Position numbers and translations under genes: made by a program
Source of the DNA: CAWEFA01 sp963851385
GTDB taxonomy: Bacteria; Bacteroidota; Bacteroidia; Bacteroidales; DTGW01
Direction of reading: 5' to 3'
NCBI GenBank assembly: GCA_963851385.1
Contig: CAWKPE010000015.1
Coordinates: 124,001-188,000 of the forward strand
DNA length: 64,000 bases
Part shown: positions 37,581 to 47,259 of the stretch, piece by piece
Numbering within the stretch: the first letter of the stretch is position 1
How the letters are laid out: each line of letters starts with the position of its first letter
The notes under the pieces: generated by a model
Told to the model about the DNA's origin: nothing
The model's database searches: none
What the model saw: the letters and a program-made list of their open reading frames with translations, nothing else

Positions 37581-38267
37581 ATGAAAACTAAAATCAAGAA
37601 TAGGAAAACAAAAATAATTGCTGTAGTAGCGATTTTTGCTATGGTATTTACTTTTTTATTATCGTGTAATAGAAACGACAATGGAAAATATAATGCAGTG
37701 GTTGCTGCAACTAAATTGAATATATTTTATGTCCTTGTTGATAATCCTGTAGCTATTGCAGTTTCACGATATGGCCCTGATGAAGTTGAAGCTAGGATTG
37801 ATAATGGAAAAATTACTAAAATAGGTGCTGGGTATATTGTAAATCCGGTAAAATTGGGCCATGCTGTAATTTCATTGTACATTAAAAAAAATAAAATAAG
37901 TGAAGCTGAATTCAGGGTAAGATTAGTACCCGATCCGGTGGCAAAGGTTGCAGGTATTAAGAGTACAAGTATTAAGGATGCAAGAGCGATAGATCAGATA
38001 GTGTTGTTGAAGCAAAAAGGTATTTATGCGGAGTTAGAAAATTTTGACTTAGACGTGGAATTTAATATTACAGAATTTACAGTAAGCGCCTTTATAAATG
38101 GGGAAATACAAAATGTTAAATCAAACAATCACAAATTTACGCAAGAACAATTCGACCTAATTAAAAAGGTACCTAAAAAGCAAAAAGTTATTATCGAAGA
38201 AATCAAAGCCATTGGGCCTGATAGGATACAAAGGGACTTAGAGCCTATAGTATTGGTTATTGAATAA
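37581..38267 (+). CDS. GldM C-terminal-domain-like lipoprotein
   Basis: A 228-residue protein with a lipoprotein signal (AMVFTFLLSCNRN, lipid Cys at about residue 30). The mature part resembles the C-terminal periplasmic domains of the T9SS motor protein GldM: VVAATKLNIFYVLVDNPVAI, a beta-rich middle, FRVRLVPDPVAKVAG, then ELENFDLDVEFNITEFTVSA and IIEEIKAIGPD near the end. GldM proper is an inner-membrane protein of about 500 residues whose cytoplasmic-side helix is missing here. A stand-alone lipid-anchored copy may interact with GldK/GldN-type partners or be a T9SS accessory; this is inference. Confidence 0.75.
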   Translation: MKTKIKNRKTKIIAVVAIFAMVFTFLLSCNRNDNGKYNAVVAATKLNIFYVLVDNPVAIAVSRYGPDEVEARIDNGKITKIGAGYIVNPVKLGHAVISLYIKKNKISEAEFRVRLVPDPVAKVAGIKSTSIKDARAIDQIVLLKQKGIYAELENFDLDVEFNITEFTVSAFINGEIQNVKSNNHKFTQEQFDLIKKVPKKQKVIIEEIKAIGPDRIQRDLEPIVLVIE

Positions 38268-38289
38268 ATCAAAATTAGCAACCAAATAT

Positions 38290-38330
38290 CCTGACCCATA
38301 TATGTTTTAAAACTCTGTCAGGTTTTTTTA
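38290..38330 (+). terminator. Terminator after the GldM-like gene
   Basis: CCTGAC (38290-38295) and GTCAGG (38317-38322) form a stem followed by TTTTTTTA. An inner GTTTTAAAAC palindrome lies in the loop. It is 22 bp after the stop codon. Confidence 0.55.
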
Positions 38331-38504
38331 TAGGTTAAGTGTCCAAGGACTAATAATTTTTTTTCTTGATATTTATCGGTAAATTTAATTGTTCAATTTC
38401 CTTAGGACATAATAATCAAATTAATGTTTATTATTTGTTCTTATGTTTTTCCATATCTTCAAACGGTTATGCACAAGGCAAATTAAAATACAAATAACTT
38501 TTTT

Positions 38505-41039
38505 ATGAAACGTATTAATTGTATTATTTTAATATTGTATCTATTAATATTATTTTCTTTCAATAATCATGCTCAAAACAAAAAACTTGACAGTCTCTGG
38601 CAGGTATTTAAAAAAGCAAAAGAAGATACGACCCGGATTAAATTATTTTTAAGTATTGGAGAGCTATTCGAAAATACCTCTTATGATTCTGCCATTTATT
38701 ATTATGAAAAAGCGTTAAACCTTTCACAAAAAACGAATAGTAAAAAATTTGAAGAAACCGTATTGCTCTATATCGGAAATGTGCTTTCAGATCATAGCGA
38801 ATTTGAGCAAGCTATGGAGTATTATATGAAATCATTAATAATAGCTGAAGAACTTGGGGACAAAAATGAAAGAGCTTGTTGCTACAATTATATTGGAACA
38901 ATGCATCAGAAACTGGATGATTTTGATAAAGCAATCGATTATTATCAGAATTCATTAACAATAGAAAAAGAACTTGGGGACAAAAAAGGAGTATTTAATT
39001 GTTTTAATAATTTAGGAAATGTGAATAAAAATAAAGGAGACTACGGGGAAGCTCTTAAATATTATTTGGAATCCTTTATGATAGCTATTGAATTGGATGA
39101 TAAGAATGGAATATCTAATTGCTCTTTTAATATTGGAACTGCGTATTTATATCAAGGTGATTACAATGAAGCTTCTAATTATTTTCATGAATCATTAAAT
39201 ATTATTGAAGAGTCAGGCGATAAGGTTAGAATGTCTGCTTTTTACAATAATATCGGTAATTCATATATGGATCAAGAAGAATATGACATAGCAATCGGAT
39301 ATTATCAAAAATCATTAAATATAGCAGAAGAACTTGGACTTAAAAGTCAATTGAAAGGACTTTACATGAATATCGGAATAATAAAATTACATCAAGGTGC
39401 ATACAATAAAGCAATTGAATATTATCAAAAATCATTAAAAGTAGCACAAGAGCTCGGAGATAAAATAGGAATTGCCAGTTGTTACCTAAATGTAGGGAAT
39501 GTTTTTTCAAATAAAAAAGACTACGACAAATCGCTTGAATATCATCAGAAATCATTAAAGATAGCACAAGAAACAGGAGACAAAAAAGGAATTGCCAATT
39601 GTTACCTGAACTTAGGAAATGTTTATTCAGATAAAAAAGATTACAACAAATCTCTTGAATATTATCAGAAATCTTTAAATATAGCTGAAGAACTTAAGGA
39701 CGAAAAAGGAATTATAATTATATATAATGATATTGCTGCATTGAATTATGTATTTAAAAAATTTAATAAAGCAATTAATTATGCACATAACGGGCTTGAA
39801 ATAGCAAAAGAAATTGGGGATGTGCCTATTGAAAATAATATATATAATTTTCTTTCCTATGCTTGCGACAGCCTGGGTAATACAAAAAAGGCTTTTGAAT
39901 ATTTTAAACTATACGCAGAAACAAAAGACAGATTATTCAAAATTGAAAAAGACAAAGAGATAATTAAGATAAAATCCATGTACAAAGTAGAAAATTTAGA
40001 TCATAAGATTATAAAACTTAAAAACGAAAAAGCATTAAACAATAAAAAAATAGAGCTGTCAGATTTAAGAATAAAAATGAAAAATAAGATTATTAGTTTA
40101 TTTATTATAAGTTTTATCTTAATAATTATATTTTTTATTATACTGTACAGACAAAACAGTGCAAAAAAGCGAGCCAATAAATTATTAGTAATTCAAAACA
40201 TAGAAATTCAACAAAAGAATGAAGAAATAGTTACCCAATCCGAAGAAATAACTACTCAACGCGACCAGCTTTTCCAGCAGCAGAAAGACCTTACAGACAG
40301 CCTCGAATATGCTAGCCTTATACAGCATACGTTGCTTTCGTCAGAAGATATTTTGAGGTGCAATTTTCCAGATTATTTTATTATTTATAAACCTCGTGAT
40401 ATTATAAGCGGTGACTTTTATTGGTTCAAACAAATAAAGAATTTTTTGTTCGTAGTTATTGCTGATTGCACAGGGCATGGTGTACCGGGCGCATTCATGA
40501 GCGTGTTGGGCATTTCACTATTAAACGATATCGTAGGCAAGCGTGGTCTAGATCCGCCTGCTGAAATTTTAAATGAGCTTCGCAAGCGTATTAAGAATTC
40601 TCTTAAGCAAGACAATCCCGAAACGATTAACCAGGATGGTATGGACATTGCCTTCTGTTGCATTGACTTGGAAACACTCAAGATGCAATATTCTGGTGCA
40701 TACAACCCGTTATATGTAATTAGAAATGGCGAATTGATTGAATACAAAGCCAATCATATACCTGTAGGTGTACACCCACACGATAACGAAAGCTTTACCA
40801 ACAGTTTATTGCAATTACAAAAAGGAGATGCTTTTTATATTTTCTCCGATGGATTTACTTCCCAATTTGGCGGACCGGAAGGAAAGAAATTCAATTCAAA
40901 ACCATTTAAGGAATTAATATATGGAATTCAAAACCTATCTATGTCTGTTCAAAAATTGTCTTTTGAAACAACATTATCCGGATGGAAAGGAATGTATCCG
41001 CAGGTAGATGATATTTCGATATTAGGGGTGAGAATATAA
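38505..41039 (+). CDS. TPR sensor with SpoIIE/PP2C-type serine phosphatase domain
   Basis: An 844-residue protein with a signal peptide (LILYLLILFSFNNHAQ). About ten 40-residue TPR units occupy residues 45-480 (repeated YYQKSLNIAEELGDKKGI and NCYLNLGNVYSDKKDY forms). One membrane helix follows at about 527-547 (IISLFIISFILIIIFFIILY), then a coiled coil (QKNEEIVTQSEEITTQRDQL) and a cytoplasmic PP2C domain with SGDFYWFKQ, DCTGHGVPGAFMSVLG, DGMDIAFCCIDL and FSDGFTSQFGG, whose Asp residues bind the metals. It probably senses something in the periplasm and dephosphorylates a regulator, perhaps an anti-anti-sigma factor. No such partner is next to it. Confidence 0.9.
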   Translation: MKRINCIILILYLLILFSFNNHAQNKKLDSLWQVFKKAKEDTTRIKLFLSIGELFENTSYDSAIYYYEKALNLSQKTNSKKFEETVLLYIGNVLSDHSEFEQAMEYYMKSLIIAEELGDKNERACCYNYIGTMHQKLDDFDKAIDYYQNSLTIEKELGDKKGVFNCFNNLGNVNKNKGDYGEALKYYLESFMIAIELDDKNGISNCSFNIGTAYLYQGDYNEASNYFHESLNIIEESGDKVRMSAFYNNIGNSYMDQEEYDIAIGYYQKSLNIAEELGLKSQLKGLYMNIGIIKLHQGAYNKAIEYYQKSLKVAQELGDKIGIASCYLNVGNVFSNKKDYDKSLEYHQKSLKIAQETGDKKGIANCYLNLGNVYSDKKDYNKSLEYYQKSLNIAEELKDEKGIIIIYNDIAALNYVFKKFNKAINYAHNGLEIAKEIGDVPIENNIYNFLSYACDSLGNTKKAFEYFKLYAETKDRLFKIEKDKEIIKIKSMYKVENLDHKIIKLKNEKALNNKKIELSDLRIKMKNKIISLFIISFILIIIFFIILYRQNSAKKRANKLLVIQNIEIQQKNEEIVTQSEEITTQRDQLFQQQKDLTDSLEYASLIQHTLLSSEDILRCNFPDYFIIYKPRDIISGDFYWFKQIKNFLFVVIADCTGHGVPGAFMSVLGISLLNDIVGKRGLDPPAEILNELRKRIKNSLKQDNPETINQDGMDIAFCCIDLETLKMQYSGAYNPLYVIRNGELIEYKANHIPVGVHPHDNESFTNSLLQLQKGDAFYIFSDGFTSQFGGPEGKKFNSKPFKELIYGIQNLSMSVQKLSFETTLSGWKGMYPQVDDISILGVRI
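38820..39720 (+). repeat. Coding 120-bp tandem repeats (TPR units)
   Basis: Within the phosphatase gene, successive 120-bp units encoding TPRs are similar at the DNA level. The closest pair is about 39466-39585 and 39586-39705, where long stretches are almost identical. This suggests recent internal duplication and possible length variation by recombination. Confidence 0.6.
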
Positions 41040-41270
41040 TAAATTGATGTTGCAACTATTCATTAGTTAAGTTGATTATGAAAAATAAAAACATTTACAA
41101 CTCACTAAACAAAATGCAACTTAAAAACAACACAAAACTCAATATCGTTAAGATTTTTATCTTTATATTAAAAAGAAGGGTATTTTGCTAACATGATATT
41201 GTAAGATAGACAAAGTGTATGTAAAATATAAAACAAATAAATATTTATTAACTTTTCAAATAGAGTAATT

Positions 41271-41975
41271 ATGAAAATGAAAAGCAAAAATTGGAAATAC
41301 CCATTAGTAATGATGGGAGTGTTATTAATGCTTACAAACAATAATACATTTGGACAAGAAAGCAGAAAAACAGTGACTGATATTGACGGCAATGTGTATA
41401 ACACTATAACAATAGGCACGCAAACATGGATGAAAGTAAACCTGAAAACTACCAAGTACAATGATGGCACTGCCATACAATTAGTTACAAATGATACTAT
41501 TTGGTCAAATCTAACGACTCCAGGTTATTGCTGGTATAACAATGACGAAAATACATATAAGAATCAATATGGTGCTCTGTATAACTTGTTTGTGGTAAAC
41601 ACTGGAAAACTTTGTCCTTTGGGATGGCATATACCCACGGATACTGAATGGGAAAAGTTGGAAACCTATTTAGGAGGTGATAGTGTTGCCGGAAATAAAT
41701 TGAAAGAAAAGGACACGACACATTGGGCTCGTTCTAATATAGATGCTACTAATGAAAGTGGTTTTACTGCCCTTCCGGGAGGTCTTCGTCGTTATGACGA
41801 TGGTTCGTTCGACTACATTGGTTACGATGGTTGGTGGTGGTCGATTTCAGAGGTCGGTGTCTCATACTCATGGATTCGTATTCTTTACTTCGCTAGCGGC
41901 GAAGTAACCAGACACAAAAGTAAGGGCAAATTCAGTGAAGCAAATGGATTTTCTGTTCGTTGCCTGAAAGACTAA
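41271..41975 (+). CDS. FISUMP-domain secreted protein
   Basis: A 234-residue protein with a signal peptide (hydrophobic run PLVMMGVLLMLTNNNTFGQ). The mature part is one Fibrobacter-succinogenes-major-paralogous (FISUMP) domain: VTDIDGNVYNTITIGTQTWM, NLKTTKYNDGTAI, CWYNNDENTYKNQYGALYN, LCPLGWHIPTDTEWEKLE, GFTALPGGLRRYDDGSF and closing NGFSVRCLKD. Such domains are abundant in Bacteroidetes secreted proteins and have a C-type-lectin-like fold. The ligand is unknown. No lipobox or sorting domain is present. Confidence 0.88.
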   Translation: MKMKSKNWKYPLVMMGVLLMLTNNNTFGQESRKTVTDIDGNVYNTITIGTQTWMKVNLKTTKYNDGTAIQLVTNDTIWSNLTTPGYCWYNNDENTYKNQYGALYNLFVVNTGKLCPLGWHIPTDTEWEKLETYLGGDSVAGNKLKEKDTTHWARSNIDATNESGFTALPGGLRRYDDGSFDYIGYDGWWWSISEVGVSYSWIRILYFASGEVTRHKSKGKFSEANGFSVRCLKD

Positions 41976-42788
41976 TTATTTGACTTTTTGATTTATTCTT
42001 ATTGGAAGGTTTTTATTAAAAGTTAGATTAGTTAATTTACATAATGTAAGTTATGTGACAATTGTAATACGAAATTATATCAAAATATTACGGATTTAAA
42101 AGAATGACGATTTTTATTTACAGGTTATAAAACTAAATTCACTTACAGTTTTTGATTTCTTCCACGTAAATGGCGTGATTTTTGAATAGAATAAATCTAG
42201 TTTTAGGTTTATTTATGGAGAACAATTATTTAAATTGTTCTAAGCTGCGAGCAATTTGAAGTAAAATTCAAATTGCTCTTTTATTAATACCATTTAATTA
42301 TATAATACTTTTTTGTTACAAATTACTACTTAAAAATAAGGGTATTTGGATCAATTGCTAAATTCATCTAATTTTTAGTGGAGTTAGTAATTGATAAATA
42401 TCTAACCTTTAAAATATGAAATCATATTAATTATATTTGATAATCAATTTAAAACTATTATACTGGAGTTGTTGATTAATATAAGTATGCTAAAGTAGTA
42501 ATTTATTATTTTCTAATGAGTATTATTCTGAATCAAATACAATAGAATTCGAAATAAATTATTAAACATATGATAATTATTGACCTCTCATTAAAGAGAT
42601 ATAAATAATTTTTGGCTTGCAAATTATTTTAATATTTTGTAAGTTTCAATAATTTAATCTATGCGCAATTGTTTTAGAAATAATCAAATTCTATTTTAGA
42701 AAATATTTTATTTTTTCATTTAGTGTACATTGAGATATCAAGCCTTTCATAGTGATCAGTTAAATTAACCTCCTAAAATTAATTAACT
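41976..42788. other. Long AT-rich intergenic region
   Basis: About 810 bp without a plausible gene. It contains a strong hairpin terminator (42249-42285) and a smaller hairpin just before it (GAACAATT ... AATTGTTC, about 42221-42241). The last 300 bp should include the promoter of the large surface protein, but no TAnnTTTG motif stands out. The A+T content is extreme. Confidence 0.5.
42249..42285 (+). terminator. Strong hairpin terminator
   Basis: A perfect 12-bp stem, GAGCAATTTGAA (42249-42260) with TTCAAATTGCTC (42267-42278), has a 6-nt loop and is followed by TTTTATT. It is 270 bp after the FISUMP gene, so it may end a longer transcript or a small RNA. Confidence 0.65.
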
Positions 42789-45700
42789 ATGAACCATAAT
42801 ACTAATAAAAAGAGGAAATACTTTGACAAAAATATTCTTTGCTTGTGTTTGACTATAGTTGCAAATGTTGCAATATATGCACAAAATTGGCAATTAATTC
42901 AGCCGGCTTATGCAACAGCAGATGCATTTGTTGCAGGTTTCTCAGTAAAGGATTATGGAGCTACTGGTGACGGGGTTATAGATGTAACCTCAATATTCCA
43001 GGGACGGATTGACGCATTAGGCGCTTTGGGTGGGGGAACTTTATTTGTACCCGAGGGTAAATATGTGATTAAAGGTAATTTGATTCTCAGAAAAGGTGTT
43101 TCTATGCGTGGTGAATGGCAAAAACCTACAAAAGGACAGCCCATAACAGGAACTATTTTAATGGCTTATTCGGGTCCGGGGGATGAAAATGCTGCATCGC
43201 TTATTACCATGGAACCTTGTGCTGCTTTACAAGATATGGTTATTTGGTACCCAGAACAAAATCCTGATAACGTCATAAAATATCCTCCGACTATCCTGAT
43301 GGGAGAACAAAATTATTTTGGCAACGATTATTGCAATGTGAAAAATATTACCTTGATTAATTCATATACCGGAATTCAATTTTCAAGGGTAAATTGTGGA
43401 AGTTGTCCCATAATTAATGGGATATATGGAACTCCTCTTTCGCGAGGTATTGAAATAGACAACATTGCTGATGTTGGAAGGATTGAAAATATTCATTTTT
43501 CACCTGCATATTGGGAAGGTTCTGGTTTGTCCAATGCTCCTGCTACAGGAAGTGCAATTGAAAAATGGATTTTCAGTAATGGAACAGGAATTGTTATGAG
43601 AAGAAACGATTGGTCCTATACCTGTTTTGTGGATATTGAAGGGTATAATATGGGCTTACATTTAGCTCCTTCCATAGCAAGTCCTGGTTCTAGTCCAAAT
43701 GGACATAATTATTCAATGACTTTTACAAGGTGCAACACTGGAATTTATTTTGAAGCAACTTCGGATGTGGGGATAATGTACGCCAGCGTAAAAATGATTA
43801 ATTGCACGAATGGTATTGCTATAGGTGCCAATAATAAATTTCCAATACAATTTCATACGTGTGAAATTAATGCAACTCAAAATGCGATAACAGTGGAAGA
43901 AGGATCAGCAGTTAAATTAATGATGCAGAAATGCATGATAAATAGGGGCCAGGTTATTATTTCCAGTGGCACTTTCATTGCTTCAGATTGCGATTTTAAA
44001 GATAGTACTCATAAAATTATTATTGGGAATAACGCAAGAAGTATAATGACAGGTGATCGTTTTAAAGACACTACCTTAATTGAAAATAATTCAATTTATT
44101 CCAATGTTTATGATAAAACATCTTTAACAGTGCCAGATTTACCTGCCTTTATTGATACTCTAACCAGAAATCAAAAACCTTCAAGATTGGTTATGTATAA
44201 TGCAACAAGCGCACCGTTTAATGCTAAAAACGATAATGCAACTGATAATACTTCAGCAATTCAGTACGTCTTGGATTCGGCAGCACACGCTGGTGGAGGT
44301 ATTGTATTCCTTCCTCCTGGGAAATATGTTGTTCTTGGAACCTTAACTGTACCTACAGGAGTTGAACTTAAAGGTGCTGTTGATGTCAGCACTGCTCCTA
44401 TGGGGAAGGGGAGCATCCTTGAAGTATATTCCGGGAAAGGGGCTGAATCAGGAACACCATTTATTAAGTTATCTTCAGGCAGCGGCCTCCGTGGAATTGT
44501 TTTTGATTATCCCGAACAATTGGGCGATAATGTGCCTAATTTTTATTCATACCCATATTGCATTCAGGTTACAGGAAACAATGTATATATCGTGAACATT
44601 GGAATGCGCGGTACATACAATGGCATTGATTTATTTACCTACAAATGTGATAATCATTACCTTGATTATATTTCCGGAAATGTATTAAAAACAGGTATTA
44701 AGGTTGGAGGAAACAGCTCCGGTGGAAATATCAGTAATTTGCAGTTCAATCCTATTTGCTATGTTTACGGAAATGATTCAAAATGGGGGTATTGGTCCAA
44801 TTATCCTTCGTCTGGGAATGTCATGAATATTTACAACTACGTTAAGGATAATCTAAATTTTCTTGTTCTGAATAATTGTTCGGACGAAACGCTTTATGAC
44901 GATTTTCATTACGGTTCGCAGTGCGGGTTGGTGCTATCCGGAGCATCGGGAATAGGACTTGGGTTGGGCATTGACGGTTCAAGGAAAAGTTTGGTTATTA
45001 ATTCAATCGGATCATCAGGTTTTGATTTTATAAACTCTCAAATAGTTGCTATTGATGATCTTTCAGGGACTTGTTACATTCAATCCAATTCCAGCTTTAC
45101 CTCCAAAACAACCTTTTTTAACTCCGATTATTGGGGCTTTTGCGTGTATGGCATAAACATGCAAGGAGGAGAATTAGATTTTCAGCTTGCTAATTTTCAA
45201 TACCCAGGGAGCACAGCATTTGCAAACATAAGTAGTGGAAATGTCGTCATGCAAAATTCAGCAATAATGCCAATAAGTTTATTATTGAATAGTGGTGATG
45301 AACATCATTTTTCAGCTGAATCATCTGTGCTTGATTCATCGGGAATTGTAAAATCAAATTGTGCTTTATGGAAAAATAATTTGTCAAATTCTTTTGCGAT
45401 TGCTCCTAAAAATATTATTGATAGGACAGGTTGGACAGCTGCAGCATCGGATAATAATGCACAAGCATATCTTGGTATAGACGGAAATACGTCTACAAGG
45501 TGGACTAGCAATGCGATTCAGACAAGTGGACAATGGTATACAATAGATATGAAAGCAAATAAAAAGTTTAATGAAATCATTCTTGATGATTCAGAAAGTC
45601 CGTATGATTCACCAGTTGGATATAGTATTTATGTATCCACAGATGGTATTAATTGGGGAAGTGCTATCGTTACGGGAGCTGGAACTACAAGTACAACCGA

Positions 45701-47138
45701 TATAAAATTCTCTGAACAAAATGCACGTTATATAAAAATAATACAAACTGACAGTTCAAGTACCTATTGGTGGTCAATTTATGAATATTATGTGCTAAAT
45801 AATACAACATCTGAACCAGTTACTGGGATTAATGTATTTCCAACATCAGTTAAACTGAATGTTGACTCTACTTGGCAATTAACCGATACAATTACCCCAA
45901 ATGATGTTATGAATAAGTTGGTAAGTTGGTCATCCAGTGATACTAGTATTGTAAAGGTTGATACAAATGGACTGGTAACTGCAGTTGCGGTTGGATCTGC
46001 CGTAATCACTGTAGAATCTCTTGAAGGAGGTGAAAAAGCTACTTCTTTTGTTTCAGTTTCCATACATGTATCCGGTATATCGTCATTGCCAACTTCAATT
46101 AAATTAAAAGTAGATTCTATTCAACAGTTAACAGCTACAATTGCTCCTGCAAATGCAACTTTTAAGGGAGTGACATGGAATTCAAGCAATACTGGAGTTG
46201 CAACAGTTGATGAAAATGGAAAGGTTACAGGCATTGAAATCGGTAGCGCTGCTATCACGGTTACGAGCCTTGATGGTAATTTCACCGATACTTGTTTTGT
46301 CACTGTTTTAGGCAATATTAAAGGATTTACTGTTTACGCTTATAATCCAATTGGCTGGACATCACCTGAAAAAATATATTGGTGGGGAGCACTTCCTTCA
46401 GACAGTCTTGCAGATGGAACCTGGCCAGGTGTTAATATGGATACAGTTGTCAACGTTACTACCAGATGGTATAAATATTTCTTTCCAAACATAATTTCAA
46501 CGAATCTTATTTTTGATGATGGTAGTGGTAATCAAACTGATAATCTGTTCAGAGATTCGATTGGATGGTTTTTAAGTGGCATTTGGTACGATAAGGATCC
46601 AAGCAGAGTCACGGGTATTTCTGTTAGTCCTACCAACGTATCATTGACTAGCGCGGGCGCTACACAACAATTAACTGCAACTATAACTCCTGTCTATGCC
46701 TTAAATAATAATTTAATATGGAGTTCAAGCAATACAGGTGTTGCAACTGTTAATCAAGATGGATTGGTCACTGCTGTCGCGACGGGATCAGCAACAATTA
46801 CCGTTACAACATTGGATGGTGGGAAAACAGCCACATCTGTTATACATGTCAGTAATAATATGGCAGTAAACAAAATGAATGCAGGGGAACCTATATTCGA
46901 AATTAATCCCAACCCTTCATTAGGTAAAGTATATTTCAATTGTTATTTGGTAAAGGGGTCAGAAATATATGTCAGAGTTTATTGTATTAACGGAACGCTT
47001 GTAAAATCGGAAAATCAAAATTTAAGTGCCGGCATACACCGGTTGAAAATGAATATTGATGACTTAAAGACCGGAATTTATTTTGTAAGTTTCTCTTCAA
47101 ATAATTTTATAATTACTAAAAAAATGATTGTAAAATAA
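42789..47138 (+). CDS. Giant surface protein: two pectate-lyase-like helices, F5/8C, Big2, CBM26, T9SS signal
   Basis: A 1449-residue secreted protein. Two right-handed beta-helix modules of the Pectate_lyase_3 type each begin with a GATGDGVIDVT-like or NDNATDNTSAIQYVLD motif plus GGGTLFVPEGKYVI or GGGIVFLPPGKYVV (about residues 52-400 and 475-850). An F5/8-type C carbohydrate-binding domain follows (WTAAASDNNAQAYLGIDGN, about 877-1000), then Big2 Ig-like domains (about 1010-1090, 1096-1170 and 1273-1350), with a starch-binding CBM26-like module between the second and third (IYWWGALPSDSLADGTWPGV, about 1178-1262). A type A T9SS sorting domain (about 1366-1449) closes it. It is probably a surface polysaccharide-binding lyase or hydrolase; the substrate is unknown. 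Confidence 0.88.
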   Translation: MNHNTNKKRKYFDKNILCLCLTIVANVAIYAQNWQLIQPAYATADAFVAGFSVKDYGATGDGVIDVTSIFQGRIDALGALGGGTLFVPEGKYVIKGNLILRKGVSMRGEWQKPTKGQPITGTILMAYSGPGDENAASLITMEPCAALQDMVIWYPEQNPDNVIKYPPTILMGEQNYFGNDYCNVKNITLINSYTGIQFSRVNCGSCPIINGIYGTPLSRGIEIDNIADVGRIENIHFSPAYWEGSGLSNAPATGSAIEKWIFSNGTGIVMRRNDWSYTCFVDIEGYNMGLHLAPSIASPGSSPNGHNYSMTFTRCNTGIYFEATSDVGIMYASVKMINCTNGIAIGANNKFPIQFHTCEINATQNAITVEEGSAVKLMMQKCMINRGQVIISSGTFIASDCDFKDSTHKIIIGNNARSIMTGDRFKDTTLIENNSIYSNVYDKTSLTVPDLPAFIDTLTRNQKPSRLVMYNATSAPFNAKNDNATDNTSAIQYVLDSAAHAGGGIVFLPPGKYVVLGTLTVPTGVELKGAVDVSTAPMGKGSILEVYSGKGAESGTPFIKLSSGSGLRGIVFDYPEQLGDNVPNFYSYPYCIQVTGNNVYIVNIGMRGTYNGIDLFTYKCDNHYLDYISGNVLKTGIKVGGNSSGGNISNLQFNPICYVYGNDSKWGYWSNYPSSGNVMNIYNYVKDNLNFLVLNNCSDETLYDDFHYGSQCGLVLSGASGIGLGLGIDGSRKSLVINSIGSSGFDFINSQIVAIDDLSGTCYIQSNSSFTSKTTFFNSDYWGFCVYGINMQGGELDFQLANFQYPGSTAFANISSGNVVMQNSAIMPISLLLNSGDEHHFSAESSVLDSSGIVKSNCALWKNNLSNSFAIAPKNIIDRTGWTAAASDNNAQAYLGIDGNTSTRWTSNAIQTSGQWYTIDMKANKKFNEIILDDSESPYDSPVGYSIYVSTDGINWGSAIVTGAGTTSTTDIKFSEQNARYIKIIQTDSSSTYWWSIYEYYVLNNTTSEPVTGINVFPTSVKLNVDSTWQLTDTITPNDVMNKLVSWSSSDTSIVKVDTNGLVTAVAVGSAVITVESLEGGEKATSFVSVSIHVSGISSLPTSIKLKVDSIQQLTATIAPANATFKGVTWNSSNTGVATVDENGKVTGIEIGSAAITVTSLDGNFTDTCFVTVLGNIKGFTVYAYNPIGWTSPEKIYWWGALPSDSLADGTWPGVNMDTVVNVTTRWYKYFFPNIISTNLIFDDGSGNQTDNLFRDSIGWFLSGIWYDKDPSRVTGISVSPTNVSLTSAGATQQLTATITPVYALNNNLIWSSSNTGVATVNQDGLVTAVATGSATITVTTLDGGKTATSVIHVSNNMAVNKMNAGEPIFEINPNPSLGKVYFNCYLVKGSEIYVRVYCINGTLVKSENQNLSAGIHRLKMNIDDLKTGIYFVSFSSNNFIITKKMIVK

Positions 47139-47259
47139 GCAGAGCTTACTAAAGTTTTAAAGAATTTATAGACAGTCCAAATCCTATATATTTAGATACC
47201 GGGAAAATTCCATTTGTTACCTATTAGGTTTTAAGTTAGAAAACTTATTGTATTATGTA

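Noticed and set aside
38820..39720. Regular repeats that could suggest a CRISPR array
   Set aside because: The units are 120 bp, in frame, and encode tetratricopeptide repeats; there are no short identical repeats with unique spacers and no cas genes.
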